DNA of 64,000 nt, taken from a bacterium 1XD42-54. Its GTDB lineage: Bacteria; Bacillota; Clostridia; Lachnospirales; Lachnospiraceae. Shown here in pieces: positions 8,965 through 18,130 of the stretch. The translations under genes and the position numbers were made by a program. Where the stretch lies: the NCBI GenBank assembly GCA_003612585.1, contig RAZH01000012.1, positions 1 through 64,000 of the forward strand, in the 5' to 3' direction. Position 1 is the stretch's first letter, and each line of letters opens with the position of its first letter. Below the pieces are notes generated by a model, which had not been told where the DNA came from, ran no database searches, and saw nothing but the letters and a program-made list of their open reading frames with translations.

Positions 8965-10167
8965 ATGCAGGTCAGAAAAGGCAGGAATATCTGCCGTATT
9001 TTTATAGGGATTGCGGCTTTTGTGCTGATAGCAGTGGGGAGCCTTTCGCTTTCGGGCTGCGGTGTGGTGAAACGTGTGAAATATGAATTTTCCGGATCAG
9101 GTGAGGAAGGTTGGGATCATGCGGCGATCGAGAGCGGCATTGTAACCGGGGTGGAGGAATACTATTATGACCACCTTCCGGAGGAGCTGCATGAAGCGTA
9201 CCGGGAAATTTATGTGCATGTAATGAAGAACGAGGATTCCGGAGATTTTCTGTCAAAGATCGGAGTAGATGATTTCTGGAGGGTGTATTATGGGATGCTG
9301 GCAGACCACCCGGAGATTTTCTGGATTGGAAGCAGTGCGCAGGTGCAGCAGTCGGGCATTACCGGCGATGTGGTCTCCTACAAACTGGAGATTATTGTAC
9401 CGGTCGAGGCGCGCCAATCCATGCGCGAAAAGCTGGAAGCGGCTGCGGATGCGTGCATCAGTCAGATTCCTCCCGAGGCATCCACGTATGAAAAGATAAA
9501 ATATGTATATGAGTATCTGATTGATACGGTGGAATACAGTTCACAGAGTGCAGACTCTCAGAGTATTCAAAGCGCGCTTCTGTATTATACTTCTGTTTGT
9601 GCCGGGTACTCCAAAGCATTTCAGTACATATTGCATCGAATGGGGCTGTTTTGTACTTATGTTACGGGACGGACGAAAAACGGCGGGGACCATGGCTGGA
9701 ATATGGTACGAATTGACGATTTGTATTATTATGTTGATGTAACCTGGGGAGACCCGGTTTTTGCGAATCAGATGGATGGCCTGGACGCGGGACAGACGAA
9801 AAATTATAATTATCTGTGCTGTACGGAATATGATTTGTTTAAGACGCATGAGCCAGGAGATTCGATCGAGCTTCCGCCCTGCACTTCGGATGCGTATAAT
9901 TATTATAAACGCAATGGCAGGTATTATGAGAATTATGATTATAATACGGTGTATGATGCGTTGATGAATTCTGTCTGGAACGCAGAGAGCAGTATTGTTA
10001 TGAAATTTGGCAGCCAGGAGGCGTATGATTCGGCGCGGTATGAGTTGTTTGAAGGAAATCTGCTGGATGATCCGGGCCAGTACTTGATGGAAATAAACGG
10101 CGTAAATACCTGGAATTATCGTTACCATACAGATGATAATTTTTATCTGATAACAATTTACTGGTAG
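8965..10167 (+). CDS. Transglutaminase-like lipoprotein
   Basis: The 400-residue protein has a lipoprotein signal peptide with lipobox LSGC near residue 33, so it is anchored on the outer membrane face. The central transglutaminase-like domain shows the triad Cys212 (CAGYSKAF), His243 (HGWNMV) and Asp258 (YVDVTWGDP). Such surface proteins may be cysteine proteases or crosslinkers of envelope proteins; the substrate is unknown. The tail is very rich in Tyr and Asn. The ATG at 8965, with AAGGAAG before it, gives a proper signal peptide and is preferred to an upstream TTG. It is 30 bases from the nuclease gene and probably in its operon. Confidence 0.85.
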   Translation: MQVRKGRNICRIFIGIAAFVLIAVGSLSLSGCGVVKRVKYEFSGSGEEGWDHAAIESGIVTGVEEYYYDHLPEELHEAYREIYVHVMKNEDSGDFLSKIGVDDFWRVYYGMLADHPEIFWIGSSAQVQQSGITGDVVSYKLEIIVPVEARQSMREKLEAAADACISQIPPEASTYEKIKYVYEYLIDTVEYSSQSADSQSIQSALLYYTSVCAGYSKAFQYILHRMGLFCTYVTGRTKNGGDHGWNMVRIDDLYYYVDVTWGDPVFANQMDGLDAGQTKNYNYLCCTEYDLFKTHEPGDSIELPPCTSDAYNYYKRNGRYYENYDYNTVYDALMNSVWNAESSIVMKFGSQEAYDSARYELFEGNLLDDPGQYLMEINGVNTWNYRYHTDDNFYLITIYW

Positions 10168-10180
10168 GGCTGTTAAAAAA

Positions 10181-10268
10181 AGCTGCCGCACAGAAAAAAT
10201 ACTGGATATGGTGTTTCCAAAAAGAAACAGCATCCTTAGCGGTATTTTCCCGGTGCGGCAGCTTTATT
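10181..10268. terminator. Bidirectional terminator between lipoprotein and TSCPD genes
   Basis: An 11-bp outer stem (AGCTGCCGCAC, 10181-10191, with its complement at 10253-10263) is flanked by an A-run on the left and a T-rich run on the right. A smaller TGTTTC/GAAACA hairpin lies inside. It suits the two convergent genes. Confidence 0.75.
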
Positions 10269-10292
10269 TTATGAATCATGCAAAGAGCGATA

Positions 10293-10541
10293 TTATTTTT
10301 CTTCGAGAGCCTGCTTCAGAGCTTTTGCAAGCTGATCCGGGCACGATGTGGGGCGTACGCCGCAGCGTATTCCTTCGAGACGGGAGATGGCTTCCGGTAC
10401 GGTCATGCCTTCTGTAAGCCGGGCAACGCCCTGGGTATTGCCGGAGCATCCACCGATAAATTCTACGTGTTTGATTGTATCTCCATCCAGCTCAAAGTGG
10501 ATTTCCTGTGAGCAGACGCCGCGTGTTTTGTATACTGTCAT
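10293..10541 (-). CDS. TSCPD domain protein
   Basis: The 82-residue protein is a stand-alone TSCPD domain, named for the TSCPD motif seen near its end (RPTSCPDQLAKAL). Four conserved cysteines (GVCSQ, GGCSGN, GIRCGV, TSCPD) probably bind a metal. Related domains sit at the C-terminus of some ribonucleotide reductases; the single-domain form is common in Clostridia with no proven role. The ATG is preceded by AGGAGGATC on its strand. It is a monocistronic gene converging on the lipoprotein gene. Confidence 0.88.
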   Translation of the reverse strand: MTVYKTRGVCSQEIHFELDGDTIKHVEFIGGCSGNTQGVARLTEGMTVPEAISRLEGIRCGVRPTSCPDQLAKALKQALEEK

Positions 10542-10839
10542 GAAATGATCCTCCTGTGTTTATTAAAAATGCAGTAAATACGGAACAAGCTACGTTCCCT
10601 GTTTTCAGCAAGTATATCGTTTTTTCATAACAGAATCAATAGAAATTTCTTCTTATTTTATACAAATATAGAAATAAGTTTTTTGAAAAAGTTGTGAGGA
10701 CGAGACAGAGAAACCAAAGTTCGGTATGGAAACAGTTCGTGACAAATGAGCCGGAAACTGATACAGTACGAAGATGAGGAAATATTATAGCAAATGGCTA
10801 TAATCCGATATAATATATTATATAAGGAAGGTACAGGTG

Positions 10840-11541
10840 ATGCATATGAGAAAAACAGGAATTATCGGCGCAATGGAGATTGAGGTAGAGGGACTGAAAA
10901 AGAGTATGGAGATTCAGCGTGAGGTTCAAAAAGCAGGCATGGAGTTCTGCGAGGGCCTTTTGCATGGTTGTCCGGTGGTAGTGGTGCGAAGCGGCATTGG
11001 CAAAGTGAATGCGGCGATCTGTACACAGATTCTGATTGATGAATTTCAGGTGGAGGCGGTGATCAACACAGGGATTGCAGGATCGCTGGATGCGCGCATT
11101 GATATCGGGGATATCGTGATTTCCACGGATTTGGTACAGCATGATGTGGATGCGGTGAATTTTGGTTATGAACCGGGACAGATTCCGCAGATGGATGTGT
11201 TTTCTTTTGCAGCAGATGAAGCATTGTCGGCCCTGGCAGAAAAGGTGTGCCGTGAGGTGAACCCGGATATTTCGGTATTCTGCGGACGCGTGGTAAGTGG
11301 AGATCAGTTTGTGGCAGATAAGGCAGTTAAGGAACGCATCAGCGGATTGTTCCATGGGTTATGTACGGAGATGGAAGGTGCGGCCATTGCACAGGCGGCG
11401 TATCTGAATGAGATCCCTTTTGTGGTGATTCGCGCAATTTCGGATAAGGCCGATGAAAGTGCCTCGGAGGATTATCCGACATTTGAGCGAAAGGCGGCGC
11501 AGCATTGTATGCGGCTGGTGGAAGAACTGGTACAGAAATAA
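10840..11541 (+). CDS. mtnN: 5'-methylthioadenosine/S-adenosylhomocysteine nucleosidase
   Basis: The 233-residue enzyme splits MTA and SAH into adenine and the thio-ribose, clearing products of SAM-dependent reactions. The family start GIIGAMEIEVEGL, the central NTGIAGSLD, the VSGDQF stretch and the substrate-binding FHGLCTEMEGAAIAQ, with its Met-Glu pair, are all present. The end has the catalytic aspartate in RAISDKADES. Three in-frame starts lie close together: GTG 10837, ATG 10840 and ATG 10846. AAGGAAGG at 10824-10831 best serves 10840. Length matches the family. A strong terminator follows. Confidence 0.95.
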   Translation: MHMRKTGIIGAMEIEVEGLKKSMEIQREVQKAGMEFCEGLLHGCPVVVVRSGIGKVNAAICTQILIDEFQVEAVINTGIAGSLDARIDIGDIVISTDLVQHDVDAVNFGYEPGQIPQMDVFSFAADEALSALAEKVCREVNPDISVFCGRVVSGDQFVADKAVKERISGLFHGLCTEMEGAAIAQAAYLNEIPFVVIRAISDKADESASEDYPTFERKAAQHCMRLVEELVQK

Positions 11542-11555
11542 TCTTCATATAAGAG

Positions 11556-11587
11556 GAATGGAGTAGATGTACTTCATTCTTTTTTTT
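11556..11587 (+). terminator. Terminator of the MTA/SAH nucleosidase gene
   Basis: A 10-bp stem with one G-T pair (GAATGGAGTA with TACTTCATTC), a GATG loop and eight T residues follow the stop by 14 bases. Confidence 0.9.
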
Positions 11588-11658
11588 CTGTCCGGCGGAG
11601 ATTTATTTTCCCCTTGAGAATCGTCGGTTTTGGCGCGAATTTGTCGAACGATTTCGCT

Positions 11659-11686
11659 TTGCAAATGAATTTTTTCCGGCTATAAT
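11659..11686 (+). promoter_or_regulatory. Promoter of the membrane protein gene at 11804
   Basis: TTGCAA (11659-11664) and TATAAT (11681-11686) are 16 bases apart. The leader of about 110 bases that follows contains a CGGCG/CGCCG hairpin near 11706-11720. Confidence 0.6.
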
Positions 11687-11803
11687 GGCGATACTTGAGC
11701 GATTGCGGCGACAGGCGCCGTCGTGGACGCGAAATGTGTCCGTCCGAAATCAGAGAGATTTTGGGTTGCAGTGCTCAGAGATAATTAAAAAGGGGGATTC
11801 CAT

Positions 11804-12631
11804 ATGTTAAAGTTCATCATGGAACAAAATCTATTACTTTATGTACTAGGAGCAGCGTGTATTGTAGGCGTGGCAAGTCAAATGATTCTGAAACAGATTT
11901 ACGACAGAATGATCAGAGATACGAAGAATACTGGTGAAGCTAACGGAAGATTTTTACAGCAATTAAGACAACGGTTTCAATATTGTTCGCATTTGAATGA
12001 AAAAGTTGGTGATGTACAAGCACTGATTCAAAAAGCACTGATCGAGTATCGGTACTGGGGTATGAGCCTGCACCGCTGGAAACGGTTTGGAGCGTACTGT
12101 CTTGTTGTGAGTTTACTGTGCGCGGCATACGGCAGTGTCTATGTAGTGCGTGGCGGCGGCCAGCTTTTGAATGGCAACCTGTATTTCTGGATGGGTGCTC
12201 TGGCAGTGGGACTGACAGCTGCTGCATATGGAATTGCAGATACGGGATACCGGAAAGAATGTCTGGAAATCCGACTTACTGATTATCTGGAAAACAGCGG
12301 TGCAGTTCGTGATTACAGCGAGAATCCGGAAGAAGCAATGGAAACATTCGATGAAACAAAGATGTCAGGCGTGACTGTGACCCCGATTGTTCCGGTGGCA
12401 GCGGGACGCAAGGCTAAAAAACGTGCCCGTGCAGAGCGTGCTGCAGCAGCACAAACCAGGGCACAAAAGGAGAAGAGCGATTTGAAAGAGAACCTGGCCC
12501 GTTTAAAAGCAGGAATGCAAGAGACAGCGGCGGAACGGGACCGGGAAAAGAATTTGGAGCTGCTGCGGCAAATGGACCCGAAAGAACAGGAACGGATTTT
12601 ACGGGAGGTGCTGCAAGGGATTCTTTCTTAA
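11804..12631 (+). CDS. Conserved hypothetical membrane protein with coiled-coil tail
   Basis: The 275-residue protein has one N-terminal hydrophobic segment (about residues 8-28) and two more around residues 100-118 and 125-147. The C-terminal third is charged and Ala/Lys/Glu/Arg-rich (KKRARAERAAAAQTRAQK), likely a cytoplasmic coiled coil. I do not recognise a functional family, though similar proteins seem widespread in Lachnospiraceae. The ATG is preceded by AAAAAGGGGG. It is monocistronic with its own promoter, before pgi. Confidence 0.7.
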   Translation: MLKFIMEQNLLLYVLGAACIVGVASQMILKQIYDRMIRDTKNTGEANGRFLQQLRQRFQYCSHLNEKVGDVQALIQKALIEYRYWGMSLHRWKRFGAYCLVVSLLCAAYGSVYVVRGGGQLLNGNLYFWMGALAVGLTAAAYGIADTGYRKECLEIRLTDYLENSGAVRDYSENPEEAMETFDETKMSGVTVTPIVPVAAGRKAKKRARAERAAAAQTRAQKEKSDLKENLARLKAGMQETAAERDREKNLELLRQMDPKEQERILREVLQGILS

Positions 12632-12739
12632 ACGTATGGATTCCAGGAAGGTTAAAGTTTTCATTTTGGGGACAAACTGAGATGAAGCTTTTCAAGCGGA
12701 TTTTGAATCAGATCTTCTGGAATATCATGGAATTATGGC

Positions 12740-12768
12740 TTGCGCAAGACAGGCAGGTCTGCTAAAAT
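12740..12768 (+). promoter_or_regulatory. Promoter of pgi
   Basis: TTGCGC (12740-12745), a 17-base spacer and TAAAAT (12763-12768) lie about 70 bases before the start codon. Confidence 0.5.
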
Positions 12769-12783
12769 GAGAAAAGAATTTGG

Positions 12784-12802
12784 CCGGGCATCTGCTGCCC
12801 GG
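12784..12802 (+). other. Leader hairpin of pgi
   Basis: CCGGGCA (12784-12790) pairs perfectly with TGCCCGG (12796-12802) in the short leader between the proposed promoter and the ribosome binding site. There is no U-run. It may stabilise the mRNA 5' end. Confidence 0.45.
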
Positions 12803-12840
12803 GCTGAATTTACAAATAAATACGAATAGGAGATGTGGTT

Positions 12841-14190
12841 ATGGGCAATAAAGTGACATTTGATTATTCAAAAGCATCCTGCTTTATTTCAGAGGCAGAG
12901 GTTGCGTCGATGGCGAAGATCGCTTCCGACGCAAAAGAGGTGCTGGTGTCCAGATCGGGAGCAGGCAATGACTTTCTTGGATGGATTGACCTTCCGGTAG
13001 ATTATGACAAAGAGGAATTTGCCAGGATTAAAAAGGCGGCTGAGAAGATCAAAAGTGATAGTGAAGTGCTTTTGGTCATTGGTATCGGCGGTTCCTATCT
13101 GGGAGCAAGAGCTGCGATCGAGTTCCTGCGCCACAGCTTTTACAATATGGTGTCAAAGGAAATTCGCAAGACACCGGAAATCTATTTTGTTGGAAACAGC
13201 ATCAGCAGCACGTATGTGAAGCATCTGATGGATGTGATCGGGGAAAGAGATTTTTCTGTGAATATCATTTCAAAATCAGGTACCACGACAGAGCCTGCCA
13301 TTGCATTCCGTATTTTCAAGGAAATGCTGGAAAAGAAGTATGGAAAGGCAGAGGCTGCTAAGAGAATTTATGCGACAACTGACAAAGCAAGGGGAGCACT
13401 GAAAAACCTCGCAACAGAGGAGGGCTACGAAAGCTTTGTTGTTCCGGATGATGTTGGCGGACGTTTTTCTGTGCTTACAGCAGTAGGATTGCTTCCGATT
13501 GCAGTGTCCGGAGCGGATATTGACAAGCTGATGGAGGGCGCAGCGTCCGGAAGAAAGCGCGCACTGGAAGCTGATTTTGCAGAAAATGATGCTCTCAAAT
13601 ATGCAGCAGTCAGAAATATTCTGCTCAGAAAAGGCAAGGATATTGAGGTTCTGGCAAATTATGAGCCGAGCCTGCACTATGTTTCTGAATGGTGGAAGCA
13701 GTTATACGGCGAAAGTGAAGGAAAAGACCAGAGGGGAATTTTCCCGGCGTCTGTAGATTTGACTACAGATCTTCATTCTATGGGTCAGTTTATCCAGGAC
13801 GGCAGCCGTATCCTCTTCGAGACAGTTTTAAATGTGGAAGAAGCAAAGTGCGAGATCACGATCAACGAAGAGCCGGTTGACCTTGATGGCCTGAATTATC
13901 TGGCAGGTAAAACGATGGATTTCGTGAACAAAAATGCGATGAATGGAACCATTCTTGCGCATACGGACGGCAATGTTCCGAATCTGACGGTCAATATTCC
14001 GAAACAGGACGAGTTCTTCCTTGGGGAGCTGTTCTATTTCTTCGAGTTTGCATGCGGCGTGAGCGGTTATATTTTGGGCGTGAATCCGTTCAACCAGCCG
14101 GGCGTTGAGGGGTATAAAAAGAATATGTTTGCGCTTCTTGGAAAGCCGGGCTATGAGGCAGAAAGAGAAGCACTGTTGAAGAGACTGTAA
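12841..14190 (+). CDS. pgi: Glucose-6-phosphate isomerase
   Basis: The 449-residue enzyme interconverts glucose 6-phosphate and fructose 6-phosphate in glycolysis. The bacterial short-form pattern is clear: [15 protein letters not shown] near residue 80, a [14 protein letters not shown] sugar-phosphate loop, the active-site region with [13 protein letters not shown], and [12 protein letters not shown]. The ATG at 12841 sits 7 bases after AATAGGAGA; a GTG six bases upstream is in frame but too close to that site. It has its own promoter and terminator. Confidence 0.97.
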   Translation: MGNKVTFDYSKASCFISEAEVASMAKIASDAKEVLVSRSGAGNDFLGWIDLPVDYDKEEFARIKKAAEKIKSDSEVLLVIGIGGSYLGARAAIEFLRHSFYNMVSKEIRKTPEIYFVGNSISSTYVKHLMDVIGERDFSVNIISKSGTTTEPAIAFRIFKEMLEKKYGKAEAAKRIYATTDKARGALKNLATEEGYESFVVPDDVGGRFSVLTAVGLLPIAVSGADIDKLMEGAASGRKRALEADFAENDALKYAAVRNILLRKGKDIEVLANYEPSLHYVSEWWKQLYGESEGKDQRGIFPASVDLTTDLHSMGQFIQDGSRILFETVLNVEEAKCEITINEEPVDLDGLNYLAGKTMDFVNKNAMNGTILAHTDGNVPNLTVNIPKQDEFFLGELFYFFEFACGVSGYILGVNPFNQPGVEGYKKNMFALLGKPGYEAEREALLKRL

Positions 14191-14196
14191 AACCGG

Positions 14197-14273
14197 ACCC
14201 GGATGACCGATACAAAATAAAAGGTGACTTTTTTGTAGAAGCCTTCACTTTGTATTGGTCCTCCGGGTTTGAT
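14197..14273 (+). terminator. Long terminator structure after pgi
   Basis: A stem of about 20 bp with two mismatches (14197-14216 with 14249-14268) encloses a smaller AAGGTGA/TTCACTT hairpin and is followed by a T-rich stretch. Confidence 0.75.
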
Positions 14274-14336
14274 TTATTCTTACTTTAAAGAATTTTGCGG
14301 TTGCCAAATAGAACAGAGGTCAGAAAGGAGATACAG

Positions 14337-15296
14337 ATGAGAATAGTTTTTCTTGAGGCAGAGACCCTTGGAGATGATATGCGTTTTGACCGCTTTTTTG
14401 AGCTGGGAGAGGTGGAAGTTTACGGCAAAACAGACGTGTCAATGGTAGCGGAACGTATTGCGCAGGCAGACGCAGTGATTGCGAATAAGCTGCCAATGAA
14501 TGAATCTACATTGAAAGACGCAAAGTTTTTAAAATACATTGGCGTAACAGCGACGGGTACTAACAATATAGATTTTGATTATGCACGGAAGCGCGGCATT
14601 ATGGTGACGAATGTGGCCGGATATTCGACCGATGTCGTGGCGCAGCATACGTTTGCGATGGTACTTTATCTCCTGGAGCATCTGCGCTATTATGATGATT
14701 ATGTAAAGTCTGGAGATTACTGTAAATGTAAGTCATTTTGCCATATGGACCGCCGGTTTAGTGAGCTGGCAGGAAAAACATGGGGAATCATCGGTCTTGG
14801 CGCAATCGGGAAGCGTGTGGCACAGATTGCGCAGGTCTTTGGCTGCCGCGTGATCTACTGTTCACCGTCCGGCAGAAATCAGAACACCGAATACAAACAG
14901 GTAGATTTTGACACGCTGCTGGAGACTTCAGACATTGTTTCAGTACATACGCCTCTGAGTGAAAAAACGCATCACATGATGGATTATGATGCATTTTGCA
15001 AGATGAAAGAAAGAGCCATTTTTATTAATGTGGCCCGCGGACCGATTGTGGACGAGAAAGATCTGGCAAAAGCAATTCACAAAGGAAAAATTGCAGCTGC
15101 GGGTCTTGATGTGCTTGAACAGGAGCCAATGGATAAGGATTGTCCGCTGCGTAAGCTGGAAGAGAGTGACCGGCTGCTGATTACACCTCATATCGCATGG
15201 GCAGCCGTGGAGGCAAGGACAAGACTGCTGGATGAGGTATGGCTGAACCTGAACGCATACATCCAAGGAGAAGAGAGAAACGTATGCCGAAAGTAA
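14337..15296 (+). CDS. D-2-hydroxyacid dehydrogenase (glycerate dehydrogenase-like)
   Basis: The 319-residue NAD-dependent enzyme has the split catalytic domain and a Rossmann domain with GLGAIGKRVAQIA around residue 155. The catalytic residues are the Arg in NVARGPIVD, the Glu in DVLEQEP and the His in ITPHIAWAA. It is closest in feel to hydroxypyruvate/glycerate dehydrogenases, which reduce 2-oxo acids to D-2-hydroxy acids. The substrate cannot be fixed from sequence. The ATG follows GAAAGGAG. Its end overlaps the next gene by 13 bases, so the two are translationally linked. Confidence 0.9.
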   Translation: MRIVFLEAETLGDDMRFDRFFELGEVEVYGKTDVSMVAERIAQADAVIANKLPMNESTLKDAKFLKYIGVTATGTNNIDFDYARKRGIMVTNVAGYSTDVVAQHTFAMVLYLLEHLRYYDDYVKSGDYCKCKSFCHMDRRFSELAGKTWGIIGLGAIGKRVAQIAQVFGCRVIYCSPSGRNQNTEYKQVDFDTLLETSDIVSVHTPLSEKTHHMMDYDAFCKMKERAIFINVARGPIVDEKDLAKAIHKGKIAAAGLDVLEQEPMDKDCPLRKLEESDRLLITPHIAWAAVEARTRLLDEVWLNLNAYIQGEERNVCRK

Positions 15297-17371
15297 AGAA
15301 AGACGCGCAGGGCGAGAATGGGCAGGATGCCAGGACAGAGGAAGCGCCGGCTAACGCAAAAACAGGCTGTACAGTTCAAAAAGCAGGCAGATTCTTGGGC
15401 GCAGGCGTCATTGTTTTTTTGCTGATCTGGTACTGCCTGCACCCGGATTATTATGGAGGCAAGGGTTTTGGCGCTCTGTTTACAAATGCCAGAACGTATG
15501 CCATGATTGTGGGAGCTTCTGTTTTGCTGGCAGTGGTTTTGATTCCAAACCGGCTTCCGGAAGAGATTAACCGAAGGGTCGGCTTTGCCTGGCTTTTTCT
15601 ATCGCCGTTTGTCATTTATTTTTCACTGCTGTATCTGAATGCAGTAAAATTCTCGATACATTTTACAAAACTGAATAAAATTGCGGTGCTTTTTACGTTT
15701 TGGTTTCTGTACCTCGTTGTGTTTTTCCTTGTTGTACTGACCGGGAGCGTCCGGGTGTCTGTGAGTGTGGTACAGACGGCAGTTGCGGTTCTGGGAATTG
15801 TGAACTGTTTTGTGATTGGCTTTCGCGGAATGGCGCTGTCTGCCGGAGATCTGTTTTCGCTCAAAACAGCGCTGACCGTGGCTTCGAGCTATGAATATGA
15901 GATTGACTGGTATGTGTTTGCAGAGGTTTGTCTGACCGTGGCTGTCTGTCTGCTTAGCTGCAAGCTTCGTAGTTTCCGTTTGTTTTCCTGGAAGATACGA
16001 ATGGCAGTATCTGGCGTGTGGCTGGTGCTGGCAGGGACATTTTATCATATATGCTGCCGCACGGATTTTCTGGAACAGCATGATATCCGCTCAGAGGGCT
16101 TCACACATCAGCTTCGGTATAAAGAATATGATATGCTGTTTACGACGCTGTGCACCGGTTTTTATCTCGCAGTCGATAAGCCCGAAGGATATTCGGTACA
16201 GAAAGTAAATGAGATTGCCAGGCCGTATCTTTCCGGGAGTGAGGAGAATTCCGACTATGAGACGCCAAATCTGATTGTGATTATGAATGAGTCATTTGTC
16301 GATTATACGCAGATCGGAAAGGGGCTTGAACTGTCAGACGATTGCATGCCGTTTATCCGCAGCCTGACAGAGAATACGATTAAGGGCAATGCGTACGCAT
16401 CCATTTTTGGGGGCAATACGCCAAATTCAGAGTATGAATTTCTGACCGGGAATACAATGGGATTTTTGCCTCCGTCTTCTGTCGGATTTCATCTCTTTGT
16501 GCGGGGCGAGATGCCGTCGCTGGTTTCGGAGTATAAAGCAGCAGGGTATCATACGCTGGCTATGCATCCGTACCGTGGGACAAATTATCGCAGAAATATC
16601 GTCTATCCGCAGCTTGGCTTTGACACGTATTATGCGCGGGTGGATTTTCCGCATCCGTACTATATCCGGAAATATATTTCAGATCAGACGCTTGTGGAAC
16701 GGATTATCGAGGAATATGAAAAGAACCGCGACACGGGCAAGCCGTTGCTTTCCTATAATGTGACAGTGCAGAACCACGGAGGTTACGTCAAATCAAACGT
16801 GAAGAATCTTGACACCTCCATTCAGGTTCTGACGCCAGGCGTGAACAAGACGCGTACACAGATTCATACCAACCTGATCAAAGCGTCCGACAAGGCGTTT
16901 CAGAATCTGGTAGAATACTTTTCAGGGCAGGAAGCGCCGACCGTGATTTTAATGTTCGGCGATCATCAGGCGAATCTGGGTGAAAACACGTATGAGTATT
17001 TGATTGGAAAGGAAGAGGAGCTGACGGCCGAAGAACAGATGGAGAAATATAAAGTTCCATTCGTCGCCTGGGCCAATTATGATATCCAGGAAGAGACAAT
17101 AGAGCGGACCAGTCTGAATTATCTGTACAGCATTCTGGCAGAGCGTTTGGATTTGCCGATGACAGGTTATCAGAAGTATCTGCTCGAACTGAGCAGTGAA
17201 ATTCCAGTGCTGACGGCAGGCGGGTACTGGACTGCGGACGGGGATTTTTATGCTCTGGATGATGAGACGTCTCCGTATTTTGAAAAGATAAATGAGTACC
17301 ATATACTCGAATACAATTATATTTTCGGGAAGGACAAGCGCTGCATGGAGCTTTTCTCGTTTTCACAGTAG
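15284..17371 (+). CDS. LTA-synthase-like sulfatase-fold membrane protein
   Basis: The 695-residue protein has a charged N-terminus and then about five to seven transmembrane segments up to residue ~270. A large extracellular sulfatase-type domain follows. It shows the metal-binding Glu (VIMNESFVD), the nucleophile Thr region (GGNTPNSEYEFLTG), NHGGY and the MFGDHQ metal site. This is the layout of lipoteichoic acid synthase and related phosphoglycerol transferases, which use phosphatidylglycerol on the outer membrane face. The ATG at 15284 lies within the previous gene's end and follows AAGGAGAAGAG. The preceding dehydrogenase is co-transcribed. The exact polymer is uncertain. Confidence 0.88.
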   Translation: MPKVKKDAQGENGQDARTEEAPANAKTGCTVQKAGRFLGAGVIVFLLIWYCLHPDYYGGKGFGALFTNARTYAMIVGASVLLAVVLIPNRLPEEINRRVGFAWLFLSPFVIYFSLLYLNAVKFSIHFTKLNKIAVLFTFWFLYLVVFFLVVLTGSVRVSVSVVQTAVAVLGIVNCFVIGFRGMALSAGDLFSLKTALTVASSYEYEIDWYVFAEVCLTVAVCLLSCKLRSFRLFSWKIRMAVSGVWLVLAGTFYHICCRTDFLEQHDIRSEGFTHQLRYKEYDMLFTTLCTGFYLAVDKPEGYSVQKVNEIARPYLSGSEENSDYETPNLIVIMNESFVDYTQIGKGLELSDDCMPFIRSLTENTIKGNAYASIFGGNTPNSEYEFLTGNTMGFLPPSSVGFHLFVRGEMPSLVSEYKAAGYHTLAMHPYRGTNYRRNIVYPQLGFDTYYARVDFPHPYYIRKYISDQTLVERIIEEYEKNRDTGKPLLSYNVTVQNHGGYVKSNVKNLDTSIQVLTPGVNKTRTQIHTNLIKASDKAFQNLVEYFSGQEAPTVILMFGDHQANLGENTYEYLIGKEEELTAEEQMEKYKVPFVAWANYDIQEETIERTSLNYLYSILAERLDLPMTGYQKYLLELSSEIPVLTAGGYWTADGDFYALDDETSPYFEKINEYHILEYNYIFGKDKRCMELFSFSQ

Positions 17372-17392
17372 CAGTGGCAGTTTTGCATATTA

Positions 17393-17429
17393 AAAAGGGG
17401 ACCGGGCGTCAGCGCTCGATCCCCTTTCT
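17393..17429 (-). terminator. Terminator of cobO, overlapping its stop codon
   Basis: AAGGGGA and CGGGCG on the left pair with CGCTCG and TCCCCTT on the right around a TCAG loop. On the minus strand a T-run follows. The left-hand part of the structure lies beyond the cobO stop and the right-hand part is inside the coding end. Confidence 0.75.
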
Positions 17430-17948
17430 TGCAGCCATTCCCTGATCAAAAGGATGCTTTTTTTTGCAGATTTCTGATACGTAATCAGCAGCGGCAATCA
17501 ATGCCTGATCCGGTCCCTGTCCGGTCAGGATAACTTCAAGATGCGGCGGCTTGTTTTTCAAAAAATCGAGAAGAAGCGTTTCATGAAAAAGTCCGGCGCG
17601 GATGGTATAAATGATTTCGTCGAGAAAAAGGACGTCAAAGCGCTCCTCTTTGGCTTTCTGTGTTACCATTTGAAACTGTTTCTCATAAAAAGCACGGTGC
17701 TGCTCTTTTTCTTCCGGCGACATCTGAAAACTGAATTTTTCCTGTGTAAGACCGTCGACAAAGGTAATATTTTCTGAAAGCTCCAGCAGATGACGTTCGC
17801 TGGTGGAATTATCCTTCATGAACTGATAGATCAGAACACGGTACCCGTATCCGGCAGCCCGGGCGCACAGTCCCATTCCTGTAGTGGTTTTGCCTTTCCC
17901 GTCACCGCAGTAAATATGAATCAGACCAGTCTGTTTTTTTCCTTCCAT
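17409..17948 (-). CDS. cobO: Cob(I)yrinic acid a,c-diamide adenosyltransferase
   Basis: The 179-residue P-loop enzyme transfers the adenosyl group of ATP to cobalt, making adenosylcobalamin precursors. The Walker A loop GDGKGKTTT (residues 15-23), GLCARAAGYGYRV, the FLDEII Walker B and the VILTGQGPDQALIAAADYVSE stretch fit the CobA/CobO/BtuR family (not the PduO type). The ATG at 17948 follows GGGG by 8 bases; an in-frame GTG nine bases upstream is possible. No other cobamide genes and no cobalamin riboswitch are seen nearby, suggesting a role in salvage. Confidence 0.92.
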   Translation of the reverse strand: MEGKKQTGLIHIYCGDGKGKTTTGMGLCARAAGYGYRVLIYQFMKDNSTSERHLLELSENITFVDGLTQEKFSFQMSPEEKEQHRAFYEKQFQMVTQKAKEERFDVLFLDEIIYTIRAGLFHETLLLDFLKNKPPHLEVILTGQGPDQALIAAADYVSEICKKKHPFDQGMAARKGIER

Positions 17949-18130
17949 TTGTTTCACCCCGTTTTATATATGCTGTTTTTATTATGCAGGATAAAAAGAA
18001 ACACTGTCAACCGTCAGAGTGCAAAAATGGAGGAAAAAGGGAGAAGAAAACAGAAAAAAGAGATGTGAAACAAAAGGTTTTATGGTATTATGGTGGGGAC
18101 ATATGATTTGAAGGATTGTGGGGATACTAT

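Noticed and set aside
9541-10233. Minus-strand open frame rich in isoleucine that could look like a membrane protein
   Set aside because: The hydrophobicity comes from reading the Tyr/Asn-rich tail of the transglutaminase-like protein backwards. It has no start signal.
10651-10684. CTTATTT/AAATAAG hairpin followed by six T residues, upstream of the MTA/SAH nucleosidase gene
   Set aside because: It is shaped like a terminator, but no plus-strand transcript upstream needs one, and no riboswitch core is visible for an attenuator reading. I did not list it as a feature.
17949-18130. Possible cobalamin riboswitch for cobO
   Set aside because: The divergent gap is only about 180 bases and lacks a recognisable B12 box. 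Nothing longer fits on the cobO side.
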